Shown: positions 16,658 through 28,221, counted from the first letter of the stretch. The stretch is 64,000 nt of DNA from Luteimonas rhizosphaericola (GCF_029888045.1 NZ_JARXRN010000025.1:577927-641926), one strand, 5' to 3'. The notes: generated by a model not told the origin, from the letters alone. Numbers and translations are program-made.

Positions 16658-19600
16658 CAGCCTGCGGCCGGTTCCGCGGCGGGCACGCGCACGCGGTTCC
16701 GCGTCAGTTGGTCGAAGAACAGATAGATCACCGGCGTGGTGAACAGGGTCAGCACCTGACTCACCAGCAGGCCGCCGACCATCACCAGGCCCAGCGGCTG
16801 GCGCAGCTCGGCGCCCGAGCCGCTGGCGAGCATCATCGGGATGGCCGCGAACAGCGCCGCGAGCGTGGTCATCAGGATGGGGCGGAAGCGCAGCAGCGCG
16901 GCGCGGTGGATCGCATCGCGCGGGGCCAGGCCCTGCTCGCGCTCGGCCTCGAGCGCGAAGTCGACCATCATGATGCCGTTCTTCTTCACCAGCCCGATCA
17001 GCAGGATGATGCCGATCACCGCGATCAGGTCGAGGCTGCGTCCGCTCAGCAGCAGCGCGGCCAGCGCGCCGACCGTGGCCGAGGGCAGGGTGGACAGGAT
17101 CGTCACCGGGTGGATGAAACTTTCGTACAGCACGCCCAGCACGATGTACATCACCACCACCGCGGCCAGGATCAGCCACAGCGTGCTGGACAGCGAGTTG
17201 CGGAAGGCCTGGGCCGCGCCCTGCAGGCGCAGTTCGATCGACGCCGGCAGCCCGATCGCCGCGGAGGCGGCCTCGATTTGCTCGACCGCCTCGCCGAGCG
17301 AGGCGCCGGGCGCGAGGTTGAACGACACCGTCGCGGCGGGGAACTGGCCGATGTGGCTCACCAGCAGCGGCGCGTTGCGCGTCGACACGCGGGCGATGCC
17401 GGCCAGCGGCGTCTGCCCGCCGTCGGCGGTGGCGACATAGATGCGCTCGATCGCCTCGGGCCCGAGCTGGAACTGGGCATCGGCCTCCAGCACCACCCGG
17501 TACTGGTTGGCCTGGGTGAAGATGGTCGAGATCTGGCGCTGGCCGAAGGCATCGTAGAGCGCGTCGGCGACGTCGGAGGCCTGGATGCCCAGGCGCGCGG
17601 CGGCATCGCGGTCGATGTCGACCCAGGCCTGCAGGCCCTCGTTCTGCAGGTCGCTGGACACGTCCGCGAGCGCGCCGCTGCCCCGCAGGTGTTCGATCAT
17701 CCGCGGCGTCCACTGCGCCAGCGCGGCATGATCGGGGCTGGTCAGCGCGAACTGGTACTGGCCGCGGCTGACGCGATCCTCGATCGACAGCTCCTGCACC
17801 GGTTGCAGGAACAGGGCGATGCCGGGCACCTGCGCGACGCGTTGCTGCAGCCGTTCGATGATCGCGTGCGCGCCGGCATCGCGGTCGGCGTGCGGCGCGA
17901 GCTCGATCAGGAAGCGCCCGGTATTGAGCGTGGGATTGCTGCCGTCGACGCCGATGAACGAGGACAGCGTCGCCACGTCCGGATCCTCGAGGATCGCCGC
18001 GGCCAGCGCCTGCTGCCGCTGCGACATGGCCTGGAACGAGATCGACGCGGGCGCCTCGCTGATCCCCTGGATCAGGCCGGCATCCTGCGACGGGAAGAAC
18101 CCCTTCGGCACCGCGACGTACAGCGCGGCCGTGAGCGCGAGCGTGGCCACGGTGACGCCGAGCATCAGCGGCTGCCGCGCCAGGGTCCAGTGCAGCGCGC
18201 GGTCGTACTGCGCGACCACGCGGTCGAACATGTCGCCTTCCGCGCCGGCGGCATGGTGTTCGGCGTCGCTGTCTCCGCTCGCGGGCTCGGCGATGCCGTG
18301 GTCGCGGCCGGCCTTGAGGAAGCGCGCGCACAGCATCGGCGTGAGGGTCAGCGAGACCACCAGCGAGATGCTGATCGCCACCGCGAGCGTGATCGCGAAC
18401 TCGTGGAACAGCCGTCCCACCACGTCGCCCATGAACAGCAGCGGGATCAGCACCGCGATCAGCGAGACGGTGAGCGAGATCAGGGTGAAGCCGATCTGGC
18501 GCGCGCCGTCGAGCGCCGCCTGCAGCCGCGACTTGCCCTCTTCGAGATGCCGGGCGACGTTCTCCAGCATCACGATCGCGTCGTCGACCACGAAGCCGGT
18601 GGCGATGGTCAGCGCCATCAGCGTCAGGTTGTTCAGCGAGAACCCGGCCAGCAGCATGAAGCCGAAGGTCGCCACCAGCGACAGCGGCACCGCCAGGCTG
18701 GGGATGATCGTCGCCGGGAGGGTGCGCAAGAACACGAACGTCACCAGCACGACCAGCCCGATCGCCAGCAGCAGCTCGTGCTGCACGCCGCGGATCGAGG
18801 CGCGGATCGACTCGGTGCGGTCGCTGAGCACGGTCACGTCCACCGCGCGCGGCATCGAGGCGCGCAGCTGCGGCAGCAGGGCGTGGATCGCGTCGACCAC
18901 CTCGATCACGTTGGCACCGGGTTGGCGCTGGATGTTGAGCAGGATCGCCGGCTGCTCGCCCGACCAGGCGGCGAGCTGGCGGTTCTCCGCGCCCTCGCTC
19001 ACGGTCGCGACGTCGCCCAGCCGCAGCGGCGCGCCGCCCTGCCAGCTGATCACCAGCTGCCGGTATTCCTCGGCCGAGCGCATCTGGTCGTTGGCGTCGA
19101 GCATGATCGCGCGGGTCGGGCCGTCGAAGCTGCCCTTGGGCATGTTGACGTTGGCCGCGGCGATGGCCGCGCGGATGTCGTCCATGCCCACGTCCGCCGA
19201 CGCCAGCGCCGAGGGATTGACCTGGATGCGCACCGCGGGGCGCTGGCCGCCGGCGATGCTGACCAGGCCCACGCCGGGCAGCTGAGACAGGCGCTGGGCC
19301 ATGCGCGTGTCCACCAGGTCGTAGACCTCGGGCAGCGCCATCGTCTCCGAACCGATGGCCAGGGTGAGGATCGGCGTGTCGGCCGGATTGACCTTGCGGT
19401 ATACCGGCGGCATCGGCAGGTCGTCGGGCAGGAAGCTGCCGGCGGCGTTGATCGCGGCCTGCACCTCCTGTTCGGCCACGCCCAGGTCCACCTCCAGCGA
19501 GAACTGCAGGATGATCACCGATGCGCCGCCGGAACTGGTCGACGACATCTGGCTGAGGCCCGGGATCTGGCCCAGGCGCCGCTCCAGAGGCGCGGTCACC

Positions 19601-19785
19601 GCGCTGGTGGTGACCGCGGGGCTGGCGCCGGGGTACAGCGTGAGCACCTGGATGGTCGGATAGTCGACCTGCGGCAGCGCCGCCACCGGCAGCAGGCGGT
19701 AGGCGAACAGGCCCGAGAGCAGCAGCGCCAGCATCAGCAGCGTGGTCGCCACCGGGCGCAGGATGAACGGGCGCGAGAGGTTCAT
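16657..19785 (-). CDS. mdtB: RND efflux permease, MdtB-type subunit
   Basis: 1042 residues. The start [15 protein letters not shown] leads into TM1. The [11 protein letters not shown] motif of TM4 is present, and the order of loops matches HAE1-type pumps. It overlaps the adaptor stop by ATGA and the next permease start by one base, so the three proteins are translationally coupled. Two different permeases in one operon point to an MdtBC-type heterotrimer rather than an AcrB homotrimer. The transported compounds cannot be read from sequence. Confidence 0.92.
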   Translation of the reverse strand: MNLSRPFILRPVATTLLMLALLLSGLFAYRLLPVAALPQVDYPTIQVLTLYPGASPAVTTSAVTAPLERRLGQIPGLSQMSSTSSGGASVIILQFSLEVDLGVAEQEVQAAINAAGSFLPDDLPMPPVYRKVNPADTPILTLAIGSETMALPEVYDLVDTRMAQRLSQLPGVGLVSIAGGQRPAVRIQVNPSALASADVGMDDIRAAIAAANVNMPKGSFDGPTRAIMLDANDQMRSAEEYRQLVISWQGGAPLRLGDVATVSEGAENRQLAAWSGEQPAILLNIQRQPGANVIEVVDAIHALLPQLRASMPRAVDVTVLSDRTESIRASIRGVQHELLLAIGLVVLVTFVFLRTLPATIIPSLAVPLSLVATFGFMLLAGFSLNNLTLMALTIATGFVVDDAIVMLENVARHLEEGKSRLQAALDGARQIGFTLISLTVSLIAVLIPLLFMGDVVGRLFHEFAITLAVAISISLVVSLTLTPMLCARFLKAGRDHGIAEPASGDSDAEHHAAGAEGDMFDRVVAQYDRALHWTLARQPLMLGVTVATLALTAALYVAVPKGFFPSQDAGLIQGISEAPASISFQAMSQRQQALAAAILEDPDVATLSSFIGVDGSNPTLNTGRFLIELAPHADRDAGAHAIIERLQQRVAQVPGIALFLQPVQELSIEDRVSRGQYQFALTSPDHAALAQWTPRMIEHLRGSGALADVSSDLQNEGLQAWVDIDRDAAARLGIQASDVADALYDAFGQRQISTIFTQANQYRVVLEADAQFQLGPEAIERIYVATADGGQTPLAGIARVSTRNAPLLVSHIGQFPAATVSFNLAPGASLGEAVEQIEAASAAIGLPASIELRLQGAAQAFRNSLSSTLWLILAAVVVMYIVLGVLYESFIHPVTILSTLPSATVGALAALLLSGRSLDLIAVIGIILLIGLVKKNGIMMVDFALEAEREQGLAPRDAIHRAALLRFRPILMTTLAALFAAIPMMLASGSGAELRQPLGLVMVGGLLVSQVLTLFTTPVIYLFFDQLTRNRVRVPAAEPAAG

Positions 19786-20987
19786 GCGTCGGGGTCGGCG
19801 TCCTGCGCCGGTGCCCCGGCGTCGCCGTCTTCCTCGCCCGCGTCGGCCACCACTTCCACCGGCGCGCCCTCGCGCAGGCGGTCGATGCCTTCCAGCACCA
19901 CGCGGGCGCCGGCCTCCAGGCCGTCGAGCACGGACACGCGGCCGCCGCTGCCCGCGCCGAGCACCACCGGGCGCACGCCCGCGGTGTCGTCGTCGTTGAC
20001 CACGTACACGTACGTGCCCTCGCTGCCGAACTGCACCGCGGCGTCCGGGATCACCAGGGTTTCGTCGTCGCCCAGCTGCAGGCGCGCGTTGACGAACTGG
20101 TTCGGGAACAGGGCGCCGTCGTCGTTGTCGAACAGCGCGCGCAGGCGCAGGGTGCCGGTCTCGGTGTCGATGCGGTTGTCGAGGCTCGACAGCCGGCCGC
20201 TGGCGAGCACGTTGCGTTCCTCGCGGTCCCAGGCCTGGACCGTGAGGTCGGGATCGCGGCGCACCGCGTCGATCACCGCCGCCAGCGCGTTCTCCGGCAC
20301 CGAGAACAGCACGCTGATCGGGCGCGTCTGGGCGATGGTGGCGATGCCGTCCTCGTCGCCGCCGCTGACCAGGTTGCCCGCATCCACCGTGCGCAGGCCT
20401 ACGCGGCCGGTGATCGGGGCGACGATCCGGGTGTACTGCAGCTGCAGCCGCGCCTCGTCGACGGCGGCCTGGTCGATCTCGCGGCGTCCCTCGAGCTGGC
20501 GCACCTGCGCCTGCAGGTTGGCGACGTCCTGCGCCGACACGTAGGCGGCGTCGGACAGGTCCTGGTAGCGGCGCAGCTGGATGCGCGCGTTCTCCAGCTC
20601 GGCCAGGTTCTGCTTCTGCTGGCCCAGCGCCTGCGCCAGCTGGATGCGGAACGACGCGGGGTCGATCTCGGCCAGCAGGGCGCCGGCCTCCACCTGCTGG
20701 CCTTCCTCGAACACCACCCGCTGCAGTTCGCCGTCCACGCGCGGGCGCACCGTCACCGACTTCAGCGGCGTCACCGTGCCCAGCGCCTTGAGTTCGACCG
20801 ACAGCCGCTCGCGCGCGGCGGTGCTCACGCGCACCGGCGTCGGCGGCCGCTCGCCGTCGGGGCCCCAGCCGCCGCGGCCCGCGTCCGGTTCGGGCGCGCC
20901 GCCGCCCATGCCGCGCCAGACGAGGACGGCGGCGAGCAGGACGGCCAGGGCGATCAGGGCGGGTCGAACGAAACGTCGGGAGGTCAT
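19782..20987 (-). CDS. mdtA: RND periplasmic adaptor (membrane fusion protein), MdtA-type
   Basis: 401 residues from the ATG at 20987. A single N-terminal membrane anchor ([15 protein letters not shown]) precedes a lipoyl/barrel-sandwich half ([21 protein letters not shown]), a long alpha-helical hairpin ([17 protein letters not shown] ... [16 protein letters not shown]), the second half ([18 protein letters not shown]), a beta-barrel and a membrane-proximal domain. The C-terminal tail is very acidic ([17 protein letters not shown]). It links the inner-membrane pump to an outer-membrane channel. It diverges from the MurG-like gene. Confidence 0.92.
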   Translation of the reverse strand: MTSRRFVRPALIALAVLLAAVLVWRGMGGGAPEPDAGRGGWGPDGERPPTPVRVSTAARERLSVELKALGTVTPLKSVTVRPRVDGELQRVVFEEGQQVEAGALLAEIDPASFRIQLAQALGQQKQNLAELENARIQLRRYQDLSDAAYVSAQDVANLQAQVRQLEGRREIDQAAVDEARLQLQYTRIVAPITGRVGLRTVDAGNLVSGGDEDGIATIAQTRPISVLFSVPENALAAVIDAVRRDPDLTVQAWDREERNVLASGRLSSLDNRIDTETGTLRLRALFDNDDGALFPNQFVNARLQLGDDETLVIPDAAVQFGSEGTYVYVVNDDDTAGVRPVVLGAGSGGRVSVLDGLEAGARVVLEGIDRLREGAPVEVVADAGEEDGDAGAPAQDADPDA

Positions 20988-21193
20988 GCGGGGTCCATCG
21001 GGGCGATCGCCCGCCGGGCCGTGCGGCGTGGCCGCGGCGGAATCGGACGGGCGCTGGGGGCCGGGCGACGCACGGCGTGGTCGGGGCATGGTACAGGGCG
21101 CCGATCACGCACCCCCTGTCGAAAGTCATGCCCGCGGCGCGTGCCCCGATCGCCGTCGCCGCGCCCCACGCGAGGCCGCCGTGCGCGCGGCTC

Positions 21194-21199
21194 CATAAT
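21194..21199 (+). promoter_or_regulatory. Probable -10 box upstream of the MurG-like gene
   Basis: CATAAT stands 34 bases before the ATG. It is the only A+T-rich hexamer in this G+C-rich spacer. No clear -35 was seen. Confidence 0.4.
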
Positions 21200-21233
21200 G
21201 CAATGCCTCCGCTGCCGCCGACGTTCGCATCCG

Positions 21234-22373
21234 ATGCCCGATTCCGCGTCCCGCCGTCCCACCATCGCGCTCGCCGCCGGCGGCACCGGTGGCCACCTGT
21301 TCCCCGCCGAGGCGCTGGCGCGCGAACTGCAGGGGCGCGGCTTCGGCGTGGTGCTGCACACCGAGCGGCGCGGCGCGCAGTACACGGCCGCGCTCGAAGG
21401 CCTGCCGCACGTGGTGCTGCCGGCCAGCTCGCTGGAGGGCGGCGTGCTGGCGAAGGCGCGTGCGGCAGTCACGATCGCGCGAGGCGTGCTCGCGTCGCGG
21501 CGCGATCTGAAGCTCCGGCGGGCGGCGCTGCTGGTGGGCTTCGGCGGCTATCCCAGCGTCGCGCCCGCGCTTGCCGCCCGCAGCCTCGGCCTGCCGCTGC
21601 TGCTGCACGAGCAGGCGACGCGCCTGAGCAAGGCGAACGTGCGCCTGCTGCGCTTCGCGGATGCGCTGGCGACATCGTTCCCCGCCGTCGACGGCGTCGG
21701 GGGATTCGATCCGGCGCGGATCGTGCAGACCGGCAACCCAGTGCGGCGCGCGATCCTGGACGCGCGCGGCGACTATCCCGCCTTCGACGCCACCGGCCCG
21801 CTGCGCCTGCTGGTGGTCGGCGGCAGCCAGGGCGCGGCGGTGTTCGCGCGCGTGGTGCCGCCGGCGCTGGCGCTGCTTCCCGAGGCGCTGCGGCGACGTC
21901 TGCAGGTCAGCCTGCAGGCGCGCGACGGTGATCCGCAGGCGCTGCAGGACTCGCTGCGCGCGGCCGGCATCGACGCCACCGTGCGGCCGTTCTTCGACGA
22001 CATCGGCACGCGCCTGCGCGAGGCGCACCTGGTGATCACCCGCGCCGGCGCCAGCACCGCCGCCGACCTGCTCGCCATCGGCCGCCCGGCGATCTTCGTG
22101 CCGCTGCCGCACGGCGGTTCGCGCGCCGAGCAACGGCGCAACGCACAGACGCTGGCGCAGGCCGGCGCCGGCTGGCACGTGGCGGAGGCGGACTTCACGC
22201 CCGAGGCGCTTTCGCGGCAGCTGGCCGACCTGCTGGCCTCGCCCACCCGCCTGCCCGACGCCGCGCGCGCCGCGGCGGCGCTGGGCAGGCCGGACGCGGC
22301 CGCGCGGCTGGCGGACCTGGTGGAGCGCCGGCTTGCGCGGTCCGCGTCGGTTCCGCATGGGGCGGCGGCGTAG
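21234..22373 (+). CDS. MurG-like UDP-GlcNAc transferase outside a division cluster
   Basis: 379 residues. The donor- and lipid-site motifs of MurG are visible: [15 protein letters not shown] at 15-29, [29 protein letters not shown], and [23 protein letters not shown]. MurG adds GlcNAc to lipid I at the inner face of the cytoplasmic membrane. This gene lies alone, with no mraY, ftsW, murC or ddl beside it. The family's usual HEQN reads HEQA, and the C-domain motifs look closer to the alphaproteobacterial branch. It could be the only murG, moved, or a second copy serving another lipid-linked sugar. The family is certain; the role is not. Confidence 0.8.
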   Translation: MPDSASRRPTIALAAGGTGGHLFPAEALARELQGRGFGVVLHTERRGAQYTAALEGLPHVVLPASSLEGGVLAKARAAVTIARGVLASRRDLKLRRAALLVGFGGYPSVAPALAARSLGLPLLLHEQATRLSKANVRLLRFADALATSFPAVDGVGGFDPARIVQTGNPVRRAILDARGDYPAFDATGPLRLLVVGGSQGAAVFARVVPPALALLPEALRRRLQVSLQARDGDPQALQDSLRAAGIDATVRPFFDDIGTRLREAHLVITRAGASTAADLLAIGRPAIFVPLPHGGSRAEQRRNAQTLAQAGAGWHVAEADFTPEALSRQLADLLASPTRLPDAARAAAALGRPDAAARLADLVERRLARSASVPHGAAA

Positions 22374-22473
22374 TCGGAGCCGGCGCCGCACCCGAAGCGT
22401 AGGCGCGCCCGCGCATGCGATGGGATGGCCGAGTCGTGCGCCGCGCCAGCCGGCGCGCGCGGCCCGCACTGCC

Positions 22474-22479
22474 TACAAT
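22474..22479 (+). promoter_or_regulatory. -10 box, leaderless-type promoter
   Basis: TACAAT ends exactly six bases before the ATG at 22486. Transcription would then begin at or next to the start codon. The same layout is seen before glnE, hemC and the WYL gene. Confidence 0.5.
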
Positions 22480-22485
22480 CGCCCG

Positions 22486-24135
22486 ATGCACGACACCGCC
22501 CGATCCGATGCCGCCTCCCTGCGCGACGATGCCGACGTCCTGATCGTCGGCGGCGGCCACAACGGCTTGGTGTGCGCGGCCTACCTGGCCGCGGCCGGGC
22601 TCGGGGTGACCGTGCTCGAACGCCGCGACGTGGTGGGCGGCGCGGCGGTGACCGAGGAATTCCACCCCGGCTTCCGCAACTCCACCGCCAGCTACACCGT
22701 CAGCCTGCTGGATCCGGCGGTGATCGCCGAACTGCGCCTGGCCACGCACGGGCTGCGCGTGGTCGAGCGCCCGTACTCGAATTTCCTGCCGCTGCCCGAC
22801 GGGCGCGCCTTTCGCCTGGGTGGGCCCGACGGCCAGGCGTCGATCGCCGCGTGGTCGCGCCGCGATGCCGAGCGCATGGCCGGCTACGATGCGATGCTCG
22901 GCCGGGTGGTCGTGGTGCTGCGCGAACTGGCGCGGCGCACGCCGCCCGATCCCGGCGGGCGCATGTCGATCGCCGACTGGCTGGCCTCGTACGACATCGC
23001 GAAGCGGCTGCGCGGCCTCGACCTGCGCGGGCGTCGCGACCTGCTCGACCTGTTCACCAAGTCCGCCGGCGAACTGCTCGACCACTGGTTCGAATCCGAA
23101 CCGCTGAAGGCGGCGCTGGGCTGGGACTCGGTGGTCGGCAACTTCGCCAGCCCGTACACGCCCGGCAGCGCCTACGTGCTGCTGCACCACGTGTTCGGCG
23201 AGGTCAATGGCAAGGCCGGCGCCTGGGGCCATGCGATCGGCGGCATGGGCGCGATCAGCCAGGCGATCGCGGCCGAATGCGCGGCGCGCGGCGTGCGCGT
23301 GCACACCGGCGCGGCGGTGGAACGGGTGCTGGTCGAACGCGGGCGCGCGACCGGCGTGGCGCTGGCCGACGGGCGCGAACTGCGCGCGGCGACGGTGGTG
23401 TCCAACCTCAATCCGAAACTGCTCTACACGCGCCTGGTCGAACGCGAGCACCTCGACGACGACACCGCCGAGCGCATCGCGCGCTACCGCTGCGGCTCGG
23501 GCACGTTCCGCATGAACGTGGCGCTGTCCGAACTGCCGGGCTTCATCGCCGCACCCGGCACGCGGCTGCAGCCGCACCACCAGAGCGGGATCCTGGTCGG
23601 ACCCTCGCTGCAGTATTTCGAGACCGCGTACTTCGATGCGAAATCGCGCGCGCACAACCCGGGATGGGCGCGCGCGCCGATCGTCGAACTGGTGATCTCG
23701 TCCACCCTCGACGACAGCCTCGCGCCGCCGGGCCAGCACGTCGCCAGCCTGTTCTGCCAGCACGTCAATCCCGAACTGCCGGACGGCGGCTGGGACGCGC
23801 ACCGCGACACCGTGGCGCGGCTGATGATCGACACCGTCGACGCGGTGGCACCGAACTTCGCGCGCAGCGTACTCGGCTACCGCGCGCTGTCGCCATTGGA
23901 CCTCGAGCGCGAGTTCGGCCTGGTCGGCGGCGACATCTTCCACGGCGCGCTCGGCCTGGACCAGATGTTCAGCGCGCGCCCGCTGCTCGGGCAGGGCCGC
24001 TATCGCGGCGCGCTGCCCGGGCTGTACCTGTGCGGCGCCGGCACGCACCCGGGCGGCGGCGTCACCGGCCTGCCGGGGCGCAACGCCGCGCGCGAGATCC
24101 TGCGCGACCTGCGGCGCAAACCGCGCCCCGGCTGA
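22486..24135 (+). CDS. Phytoene desaturase-like FAD-dependent oxidoreductase
   Basis: 549 residues. The N-terminal Rossmann dinucleotide site is clear ([20 protein letters not shown] with LERRDVVGG following). The C-terminal FAD-closing block reads [20 protein letters not shown], as in carotenoid desaturases and the PYROXD2-like branch. These enzymes oxidise or isomerise polyenes or unknown substrates using FAD. No other carotenoid genes are nearby, so a PYROXD2-like oxidoreductase of unknown substrate is the safer call. A TACAAT box sits six bases before the ATG, with no ribosome-binding site. Confidence 0.82.
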   Translation: MHDTARSDAASLRDDADVLIVGGGHNGLVCAAYLAAAGLGVTVLERRDVVGGAAVTEEFHPGFRNSTASYTVSLLDPAVIAELRLATHGLRVVERPYSNFLPLPDGRAFRLGGPDGQASIAAWSRRDAERMAGYDAMLGRVVVVLRELARRTPPDPGGRMSIADWLASYDIAKRLRGLDLRGRRDLLDLFTKSAGELLDHWFESEPLKAALGWDSVVGNFASPYTPGSAYVLLHHVFGEVNGKAGAWGHAIGGMGAISQAIAAECAARGVRVHTGAAVERVLVERGRATGVALADGRELRAATVVSNLNPKLLYTRLVEREHLDDDTAERIARYRCGSGTFRMNVALSELPGFIAAPGTRLQPHHQSGILVGPSLQYFETAYFDAKSRAHNPGWARAPIVELVISSTLDDSLAPPGQHVASLFCQHVNPELPDGGWDAHRDTVARLMIDTVDAVAPNFARSVLGYRALSPLDLEREFGLVGGDIFHGALGLDQMFSARPLLGQGRYRGALPGLYLCGAGTHPGGGVTGLPGRNAAREILRDLRRKPRPG

Positions 24136-24168
24136 CGCGCGGTCAACAGCGGCGTTGCGCCGCCCGGC

Positions 24169-24192
24169 GCGGATGCAATCGATTGCATCCGC
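24169..24192. promoter_or_regulatory. 24-bp perfect palindrome, LacI-family-like operator
   Basis: Perfect dyad: GCGGATGCAATC followed by GATTGCATCCGC, no mismatch and no spacer. The core TGCAATCGATTGCA with a central CG is typical of operators bound by LacI-family dimers. No T-tract follows, so a terminator is less likely. No LacI-family gene is in the window. Confidence 0.55.
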
Positions 24193-24317
24193 ATTGTGCG
24201 GCCGATGCTTGGCAGGCGCTCTTAATAAACCGGCCGGTATCGTTTTGCGCTGCAGCGTGCAACCGGGGTAACGAATCGTTCACGATGGCTCCGCACCCGA
24301 CGTGGGGGAGGGAGCAA

Positions 24318-24352
24318 AGCCCGCTGGCAGGCAACTGCAAGCGGGCTTTTTT
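24318..24352 (+). terminator. Rho-independent terminator not attached to a known gene
   Basis: AGCCCGC (24318-24324) pairs with GCGGGCT (24341-24347), followed by six T (24347-24352). It is 183 bases after the oxidoreductase stop, with the palindrome between. It could end that gene's transcript or a separate small RNA. Confidence 0.75.
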
Positions 24353-24668
24353 GTGCCCGCGTCCCCGGCGGTGGTGGGGCCGGCGCCCATGGCGATCCGA
24401 CTCGGCCATCCCTGCCGGGTCCGCGGCGCCGCAGGTCCGCGGGTCCACGATGCATGTCGGCAGTTGCGTTTGCGGCGGCCGCAGTCCGCGGTGCCGAACG
24501 CGACCGCGTGGCGCCGCGCCGTGCGCCGTCGCGTCGGCTTGCAAGATGTCGCGTGCGCAGGCATGCACACACACACGCTTTCTTGCCGGCGGGCACCTGC
24601 GCGCATCCCACGGGATGAGGCAGCCGCTGCGCGCCGGCCGCGCGTCGTCGTGCATGCGAGCCCGATGC

Positions 24669-24674
24669 CACAAT
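24669..24674 (+). promoter_or_regulatory. -10-like box, leaderless-type promoter of glnE
   Basis: CACAAT ends six bases before the glnE ATG at 24681, the same spacing as three other genes in the window. No ribosome-binding site is present. Confidence 0.45.
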
Positions 24675-24680
24675 CGCCGC

Positions 24681-27470
24681 ATGGACACCGCTTCGCCCGA
24701 TACCGACACCCTGGTCGCCCGCGCGCTGGCGCGCTTCGATGCGCTTCCCGGCGACGCGGTCCTGCGCGAGCGCCTCGCCCGGGTCGCGATGGCCAGCGAC
24801 TTCGCGATCGACGTCCTGGTGCGACAGCCCGACCTGCTCGCGCGCCTGGCCGAGGACGACGGCGCGCAGCCGCTGCCGTCGCCCGCGCTCGCGCCCGGCG
24901 AGACCGATGCGTGGCCGCGCCTGTTGCGCCGCTACCGCACGGCCGAGTCCGCGCGCCTGGTCTGGCGCGACGTGCTCGGCCTGGACGACGTCGATGCCAC
25001 CCTCGCCGGCACCACGCGCCTGGCCGACACCTGTCTGCAGCTGGCGCTCGCGGCCGTCGAGCAGGACATGGCGCGGCGGCACGGCATCGTTCACGATCCC
25101 GAGGGCCAACCGGTGCGCCTGGTGGTTTTCGCCATGGGCAAGCTCGGCGGCGGCGAACTGAACTTCAGTTCCGACATCGACCTGGTTTACGCCTACGAGC
25201 ACGGCGGCGAGAGCCGTGGCGAAGCCGGCCAGGCCGGCGTGCGCCCGCTGCCGGCGGACGACTATTTCGCCCGCGTCGGCCAGCAGCTGGCGCGGCTGCT
25301 CGACGAGCCCACCGTCGACGGCTTCTGCCATCGCGTGGACCTGCGCCTGCGGCCGTTCGGCAATGCCGGGCGGGTGGCGATGAGCTTCGCCGCGCTCGAG
25401 CTGTACTTCCAGCGCGAGGGCCGCGACTGGGAGCGCTACGCGTGGCAGAAGGCGCGCCCGGCGGCGGGCGACGTCGAGGCAGGACAGCGGTTCCTGCAGA
25501 CCCTGCGGCCGTTCGTGTACCGCCGCTACCTCGACTTCGGCGCGCTCGACGGCCTGCGCGCGATGAAGGCGATGATCGCGGCCGAGGTCGCGCGCAAGGA
25601 ACTGGCCGACGACATCAAGCGCGGGCCGGGGGGCATCCGCGAGATCGAGTTCCTGGCCCAGGCGCTGCAGCTGATCCGCGGCGGGCGCGAGCCGGCGCTG
25701 CGCGAGCCGCGGCTGCTGCCCGCGCTCGCCGCGCTGCGCGAGGCCGGCCAGATCCAGCCCGAGGCCGCCGCCGGACTGGCCGACGACTACCGTTTCCTGC
25801 GCCGGCTGGAAAACCGCCTGCAGATGGTGCGCGACGCGCAGACGCACGTCCTGCCGGAGTCGCCGCTCGAGCGCGCCCGCATCGCGGTCGCCCTGGGTTA
25901 CCGCGACTGGGACGCGCTGGCCGAAGTGATCGCCACCCACCGCGCGCACGTGTCGAGCGAGTTCGACGCGCTGCTGTCGCAGCGCGACCAGCAGCCGGCG
26001 GTGGCCGACGACATCACCGCCTACTGGCGCGCGCTGCCCGATGGCGGCAGCGCGCAGGCGTTGGCGGCGGCGGGCTTCCAGGCCGCGGACGAAGTCGACG
26101 CGGCGCTGCGCGACTTCGTGCGCTCGCCCAGCGTGCGCGAGCTGTCCGACGCCACCCGGACGCGGCTGGACCGGGTGATGCCGGTGCTGCTGCAGGCCTC
26201 GGCGCCGGCCGACCGCCCGCTGCAGGCGATCCGCCGGCTGCTGGCACTGCTGCACAACATCCTGCGTCGCGCGAGCTACCTGGCGCTGCTGGACGAACAG
26301 CCGGCGGCATTGGCGCGACTGGTCGACCTGGTCACGCGCAGCGCGCTGCTGGCCGAGCGCCTCGCGGCGCATCCGCTGCTGCTCGACGAGCTGCTCGATG
26401 CACGCGCCGAAGGCCCGCTGCCGCAGCGCGAGCTGTTCGCGCAGGCCTGCGCCCCGGCGCGCGCGATGGACACCGAGGCGGCGCTGTACGCGCTCAACGA
26501 GGTGCGCCAGCAGCTCAGTTTCCGCATCGCGCTGGCCACGCTCGATGGCCGCCAGCCGGCCTGCGACAGTACCCGCCAGCTGGCATGGCTGGCCGACGCG
26601 GTGGTCGGCACGGTGCTGGTGCTGGCGTGGCGCGAACTCGAGCGCGCGCACGGCGCGATTCCCGGCGCCGGCTTCGCCGTGCTCGGCTACGGCAGCCTGG
26701 GCGGCGAGGAACTCGGCTTCGGCTCCGACCTCGACCTGGTGTTCGTCTACGACGCGCCGGTCGATGCGCAGTCGGATGGCGCGCGCGCGCTGGATGCGCC
26801 GCGCTGGTTCGCGCGCCTGGCGCAGAAGATCGTGGCCCTGCTCGGCGCGGTCACCGGCGGCGGACGGCTGTACGACGTCGACGTGCGCCTGCGCCCGGAC
26901 GGCGGCCAGGGGCTGCTGGTATCGACGCTCGCCAGCTACGACGAGTACCAGCACGAACGCGCCTGGACCTGGGAACACCAGGCGCTGGTGCGCGCGCGCT
27001 TCGTCGCCGGCGAGCCGTCGTTGTGCGAGGCATTCGAGCGCATCCGCGGCGACACCCTCGCGCGCGCCCGCGACCCGGCCCGCCTGCGCGGGGACGTGGC
27101 GTCGATGCGCCAGCGCATGCGCGGCGAGCTCGACCGCAGCACCGACGCCCTGTTCGACCTCAAGCAGGGCAAAGGCGGGCTGGTGGACCTGGAGTTCCTG
27201 CTCCAGTATCTGGTGCTGCGCGAGGCGGCCGCGCACCCGGCGCTGCTGGCGCCGCGCGCATCGCGGCCGCTGCTCGACGCGCTGGGCGCGGCGGGCGTGC
27301 TGCCGGGCGGGACGGTCGAGGCGCTGCGGCAGGCGCACGCGTGGCTGGTCGCGGCGGGCCTGACCTGCACCCTCGACCGGCGCCCGCGGCTGGTCGCGCA
27401 CGACGACGCGCTGGCGCGTGCGCGCGCGGCCGTGGGCGAGGCCTGGCGCAGCTACGGACCGGTCGGCTGA
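24681..27470 (+). CDS. glnE: Glutamine synthetase adenylyltransferase/adenylyl-removing enzyme
   Basis: 929 residues, close to the 946 of E. coli GlnE. Two nucleotidyltransferase domains are visible. The N-terminal one carries [15 protein letters not shown] near residue 154 (adenylyl-removing half). The C-terminal one carries [15 protein letters not shown] near residue 673 (adenylylating half). The [13 protein letters not shown] and [13 protein letters not shown] blocks that close each half are also present. The enzyme adds or removes AMP on glutamine synthetase in response to nitrogen status signalled by PII. The ATG at 24681 follows a CACAAT box and no ribosome-binding site. Confidence 0.95.
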   Translation: MDTASPDTDTLVARALARFDALPGDAVLRERLARVAMASDFAIDVLVRQPDLLARLAEDDGAQPLPSPALAPGETDAWPRLLRRYRTAESARLVWRDVLGLDDVDATLAGTTRLADTCLQLALAAVEQDMARRHGIVHDPEGQPVRLVVFAMGKLGGGELNFSSDIDLVYAYEHGGESRGEAGQAGVRPLPADDYFARVGQQLARLLDEPTVDGFCHRVDLRLRPFGNAGRVAMSFAALELYFQREGRDWERYAWQKARPAAGDVEAGQRFLQTLRPFVYRRYLDFGALDGLRAMKAMIAAEVARKELADDIKRGPGGIREIEFLAQALQLIRGGREPALREPRLLPALAALREAGQIQPEAAAGLADDYRFLRRLENRLQMVRDAQTHVLPESPLERARIAVALGYRDWDALAEVIATHRAHVSSEFDALLSQRDQQPAVADDITAYWRALPDGGSAQALAAAGFQAADEVDAALRDFVRSPSVRELSDATRTRLDRVMPVLLQASAPADRPLQAIRRLLALLHNILRRASYLALLDEQPAALARLVDLVTRSALLAERLAAHPLLLDELLDARAEGPLPQRELFAQACAPARAMDTEAALYALNEVRQQLSFRIALATLDGRQPACDSTRQLAWLADAVVGTVLVLAWRELERAHGAIPGAGFAVLGYGSLGGEELGFGSDLDLVFVYDAPVDAQSDGARALDAPRWFARLAQKIVALLGAVTGGGRLYDVDVRLRPDGGQGLLVSTLASYDEYQHERAWTWEHQALVRARFVAGEPSLCEAFERIRGDTLARARDPARLRGDVASMRQRMRGELDRSTDALFDLKQGKGGLVDLEFLLQYLVLREAAAHPALLAPRASRPLLDALGAAGVLPGGTVEALRQAHAWLVAAGLTCTLDRRPRLVAHDDALARARAAVGEAWRSYGPVG

Positions 27471-27534
27471 GTCGCCGGCGCGGCGGCGCGCGCGCGGTAT
27501 ATTGCCGCGACTGCTGCTGTCGACTGGAATGCAC

Positions 27535-28221
27535 ATGGCCGAAGGCGAACACGCCCTGCTCGAATCGATCGAACGCGAGACCGGCCCTGCGCCGCTGTGG
27601 AGCGTGCTGTGGCTGCACGGCCTGGGCGCCGACGGCAGCGACTTCGTCCCGATCCTGCCCGAGCTGGTGCGGCGCGACTGGCCGCCGATGCGCTTCGTGT
27701 TCCCGCATGCACCGGTGCGCGCGGTGACGATCAACAACGGCACGCGCATGCGCGCCTGGTACGACATCCGCGACTTCGACCTGGCCAATCGCGCCGACGC
27801 CGCCGGCGTGGCCGAATCGGTGGCGCAGGTCGACGCGCTGATCGCGCGCGAGGTCGCGCGCGGCATCGCGCCCTCGCGCATCTTCCTGGCGGGGTTCTCG
27901 CAGGGCGGCGCGATCACGCTCGCCGCCGGCCTGCGCCGTACGGCGCCGCTCGCGGGTCTGGTCGGGCTGTCGACCTACCTGCCGTCGATGCACGAGGCCG
28001 CCGGCGCACTGGCGCCCGCGGCGACCGCGCAGCCATTGTTCATGGGCCACGGCACCCAGGACCCGGTCGTCCCCTTCGCCGCCGGCGAGCAGAGCGCGAC
28101 GTGGATGCGCGACCACGGCTTCGACGTCGAGTTCCACCGCTACCCGATCCCGCATTCGGTGTGCCTGGAGGAGATCCGCGACCTCGGCGACTGGATGTCG
28201 CGACGGATCGCCGCGGCCTGA
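27535..28221 (+). CDS. Phospholipase/carboxylesterase family alpha/beta-hydrolase
   Basis: 228 residues from the second of two close ATGs; 27529 is an alternative but lies too near the GGA. Catalytic features: LHGLGADGSDF oxyanion region, GFSQGGA elbow with Ser122, GTQDPVVP with the Asp, and the final PIPHSV with the His. This is the cytosolic carboxylesterase/acyl-protein thioesterase-like family (EstB, YpfH). It hydrolyses short-chain esters; the natural substrate is unknown. A TATATT box is at 27498-27503. Confidence 0.88.
   Translation: MAEGEHALLESIERETGPAPLWSVLWLHGLGADGSDFVPILPELVRRDWPPMRFVFPHAPVRAVTINNGTRMRAWYDIRDFDLANRADAAGVAESVAQVDALIAREVARGIAPSRIFLAGFSQGGAITLAAGLRRTAPLAGLVGLSTYLPSMHEAAGALAPAATAQPLFMGHGTQDPVVPFAAGEQSATWMRDHGFDVEFHRYPIPHSVCLEEIRDLGDWMSRRIAAA

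Larger units (their letters stand above)
24136..24680. other. Intergenic region with long palindrome and orphan terminator
   Basis: 545 bases without a credible gene. It contains a 24-bp perfect palindrome (24169-24192), an A+T-richer patch (24221-24246), an AACGA-A-TCGTT inverted repeat near 24271-24281, and a textbook terminator (24318-24352). The piece between the palindrome and the terminator is a candidate small RNA. The remainder up to glnE shows nothing recognisable except a short AC repeat near 24565. Confidence 0.55.

Noticed and set aside
22486..24135. Carotenoid biosynthesis gene (crtI)
   Set aside because: Only the general FAD-desaturase signatures match and no crtB, crtE or other pigment gene is nearby; the PYROXD2-like branch is as likely.
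24181..24246. Sigma-54 promoter (TGGCAGG ... CTTAAT) near 24210
   Set aside because: The GG and GC elements are not at the required spacing.
24143..24709. A 188-residue minus-strand open frame in the 24.1-24.7 kb gap
   Set aside because: Arg/Cys/His-rich composition, no ribosome-binding site, and it crosses the orphan terminator and the glnE start; not gene-like.
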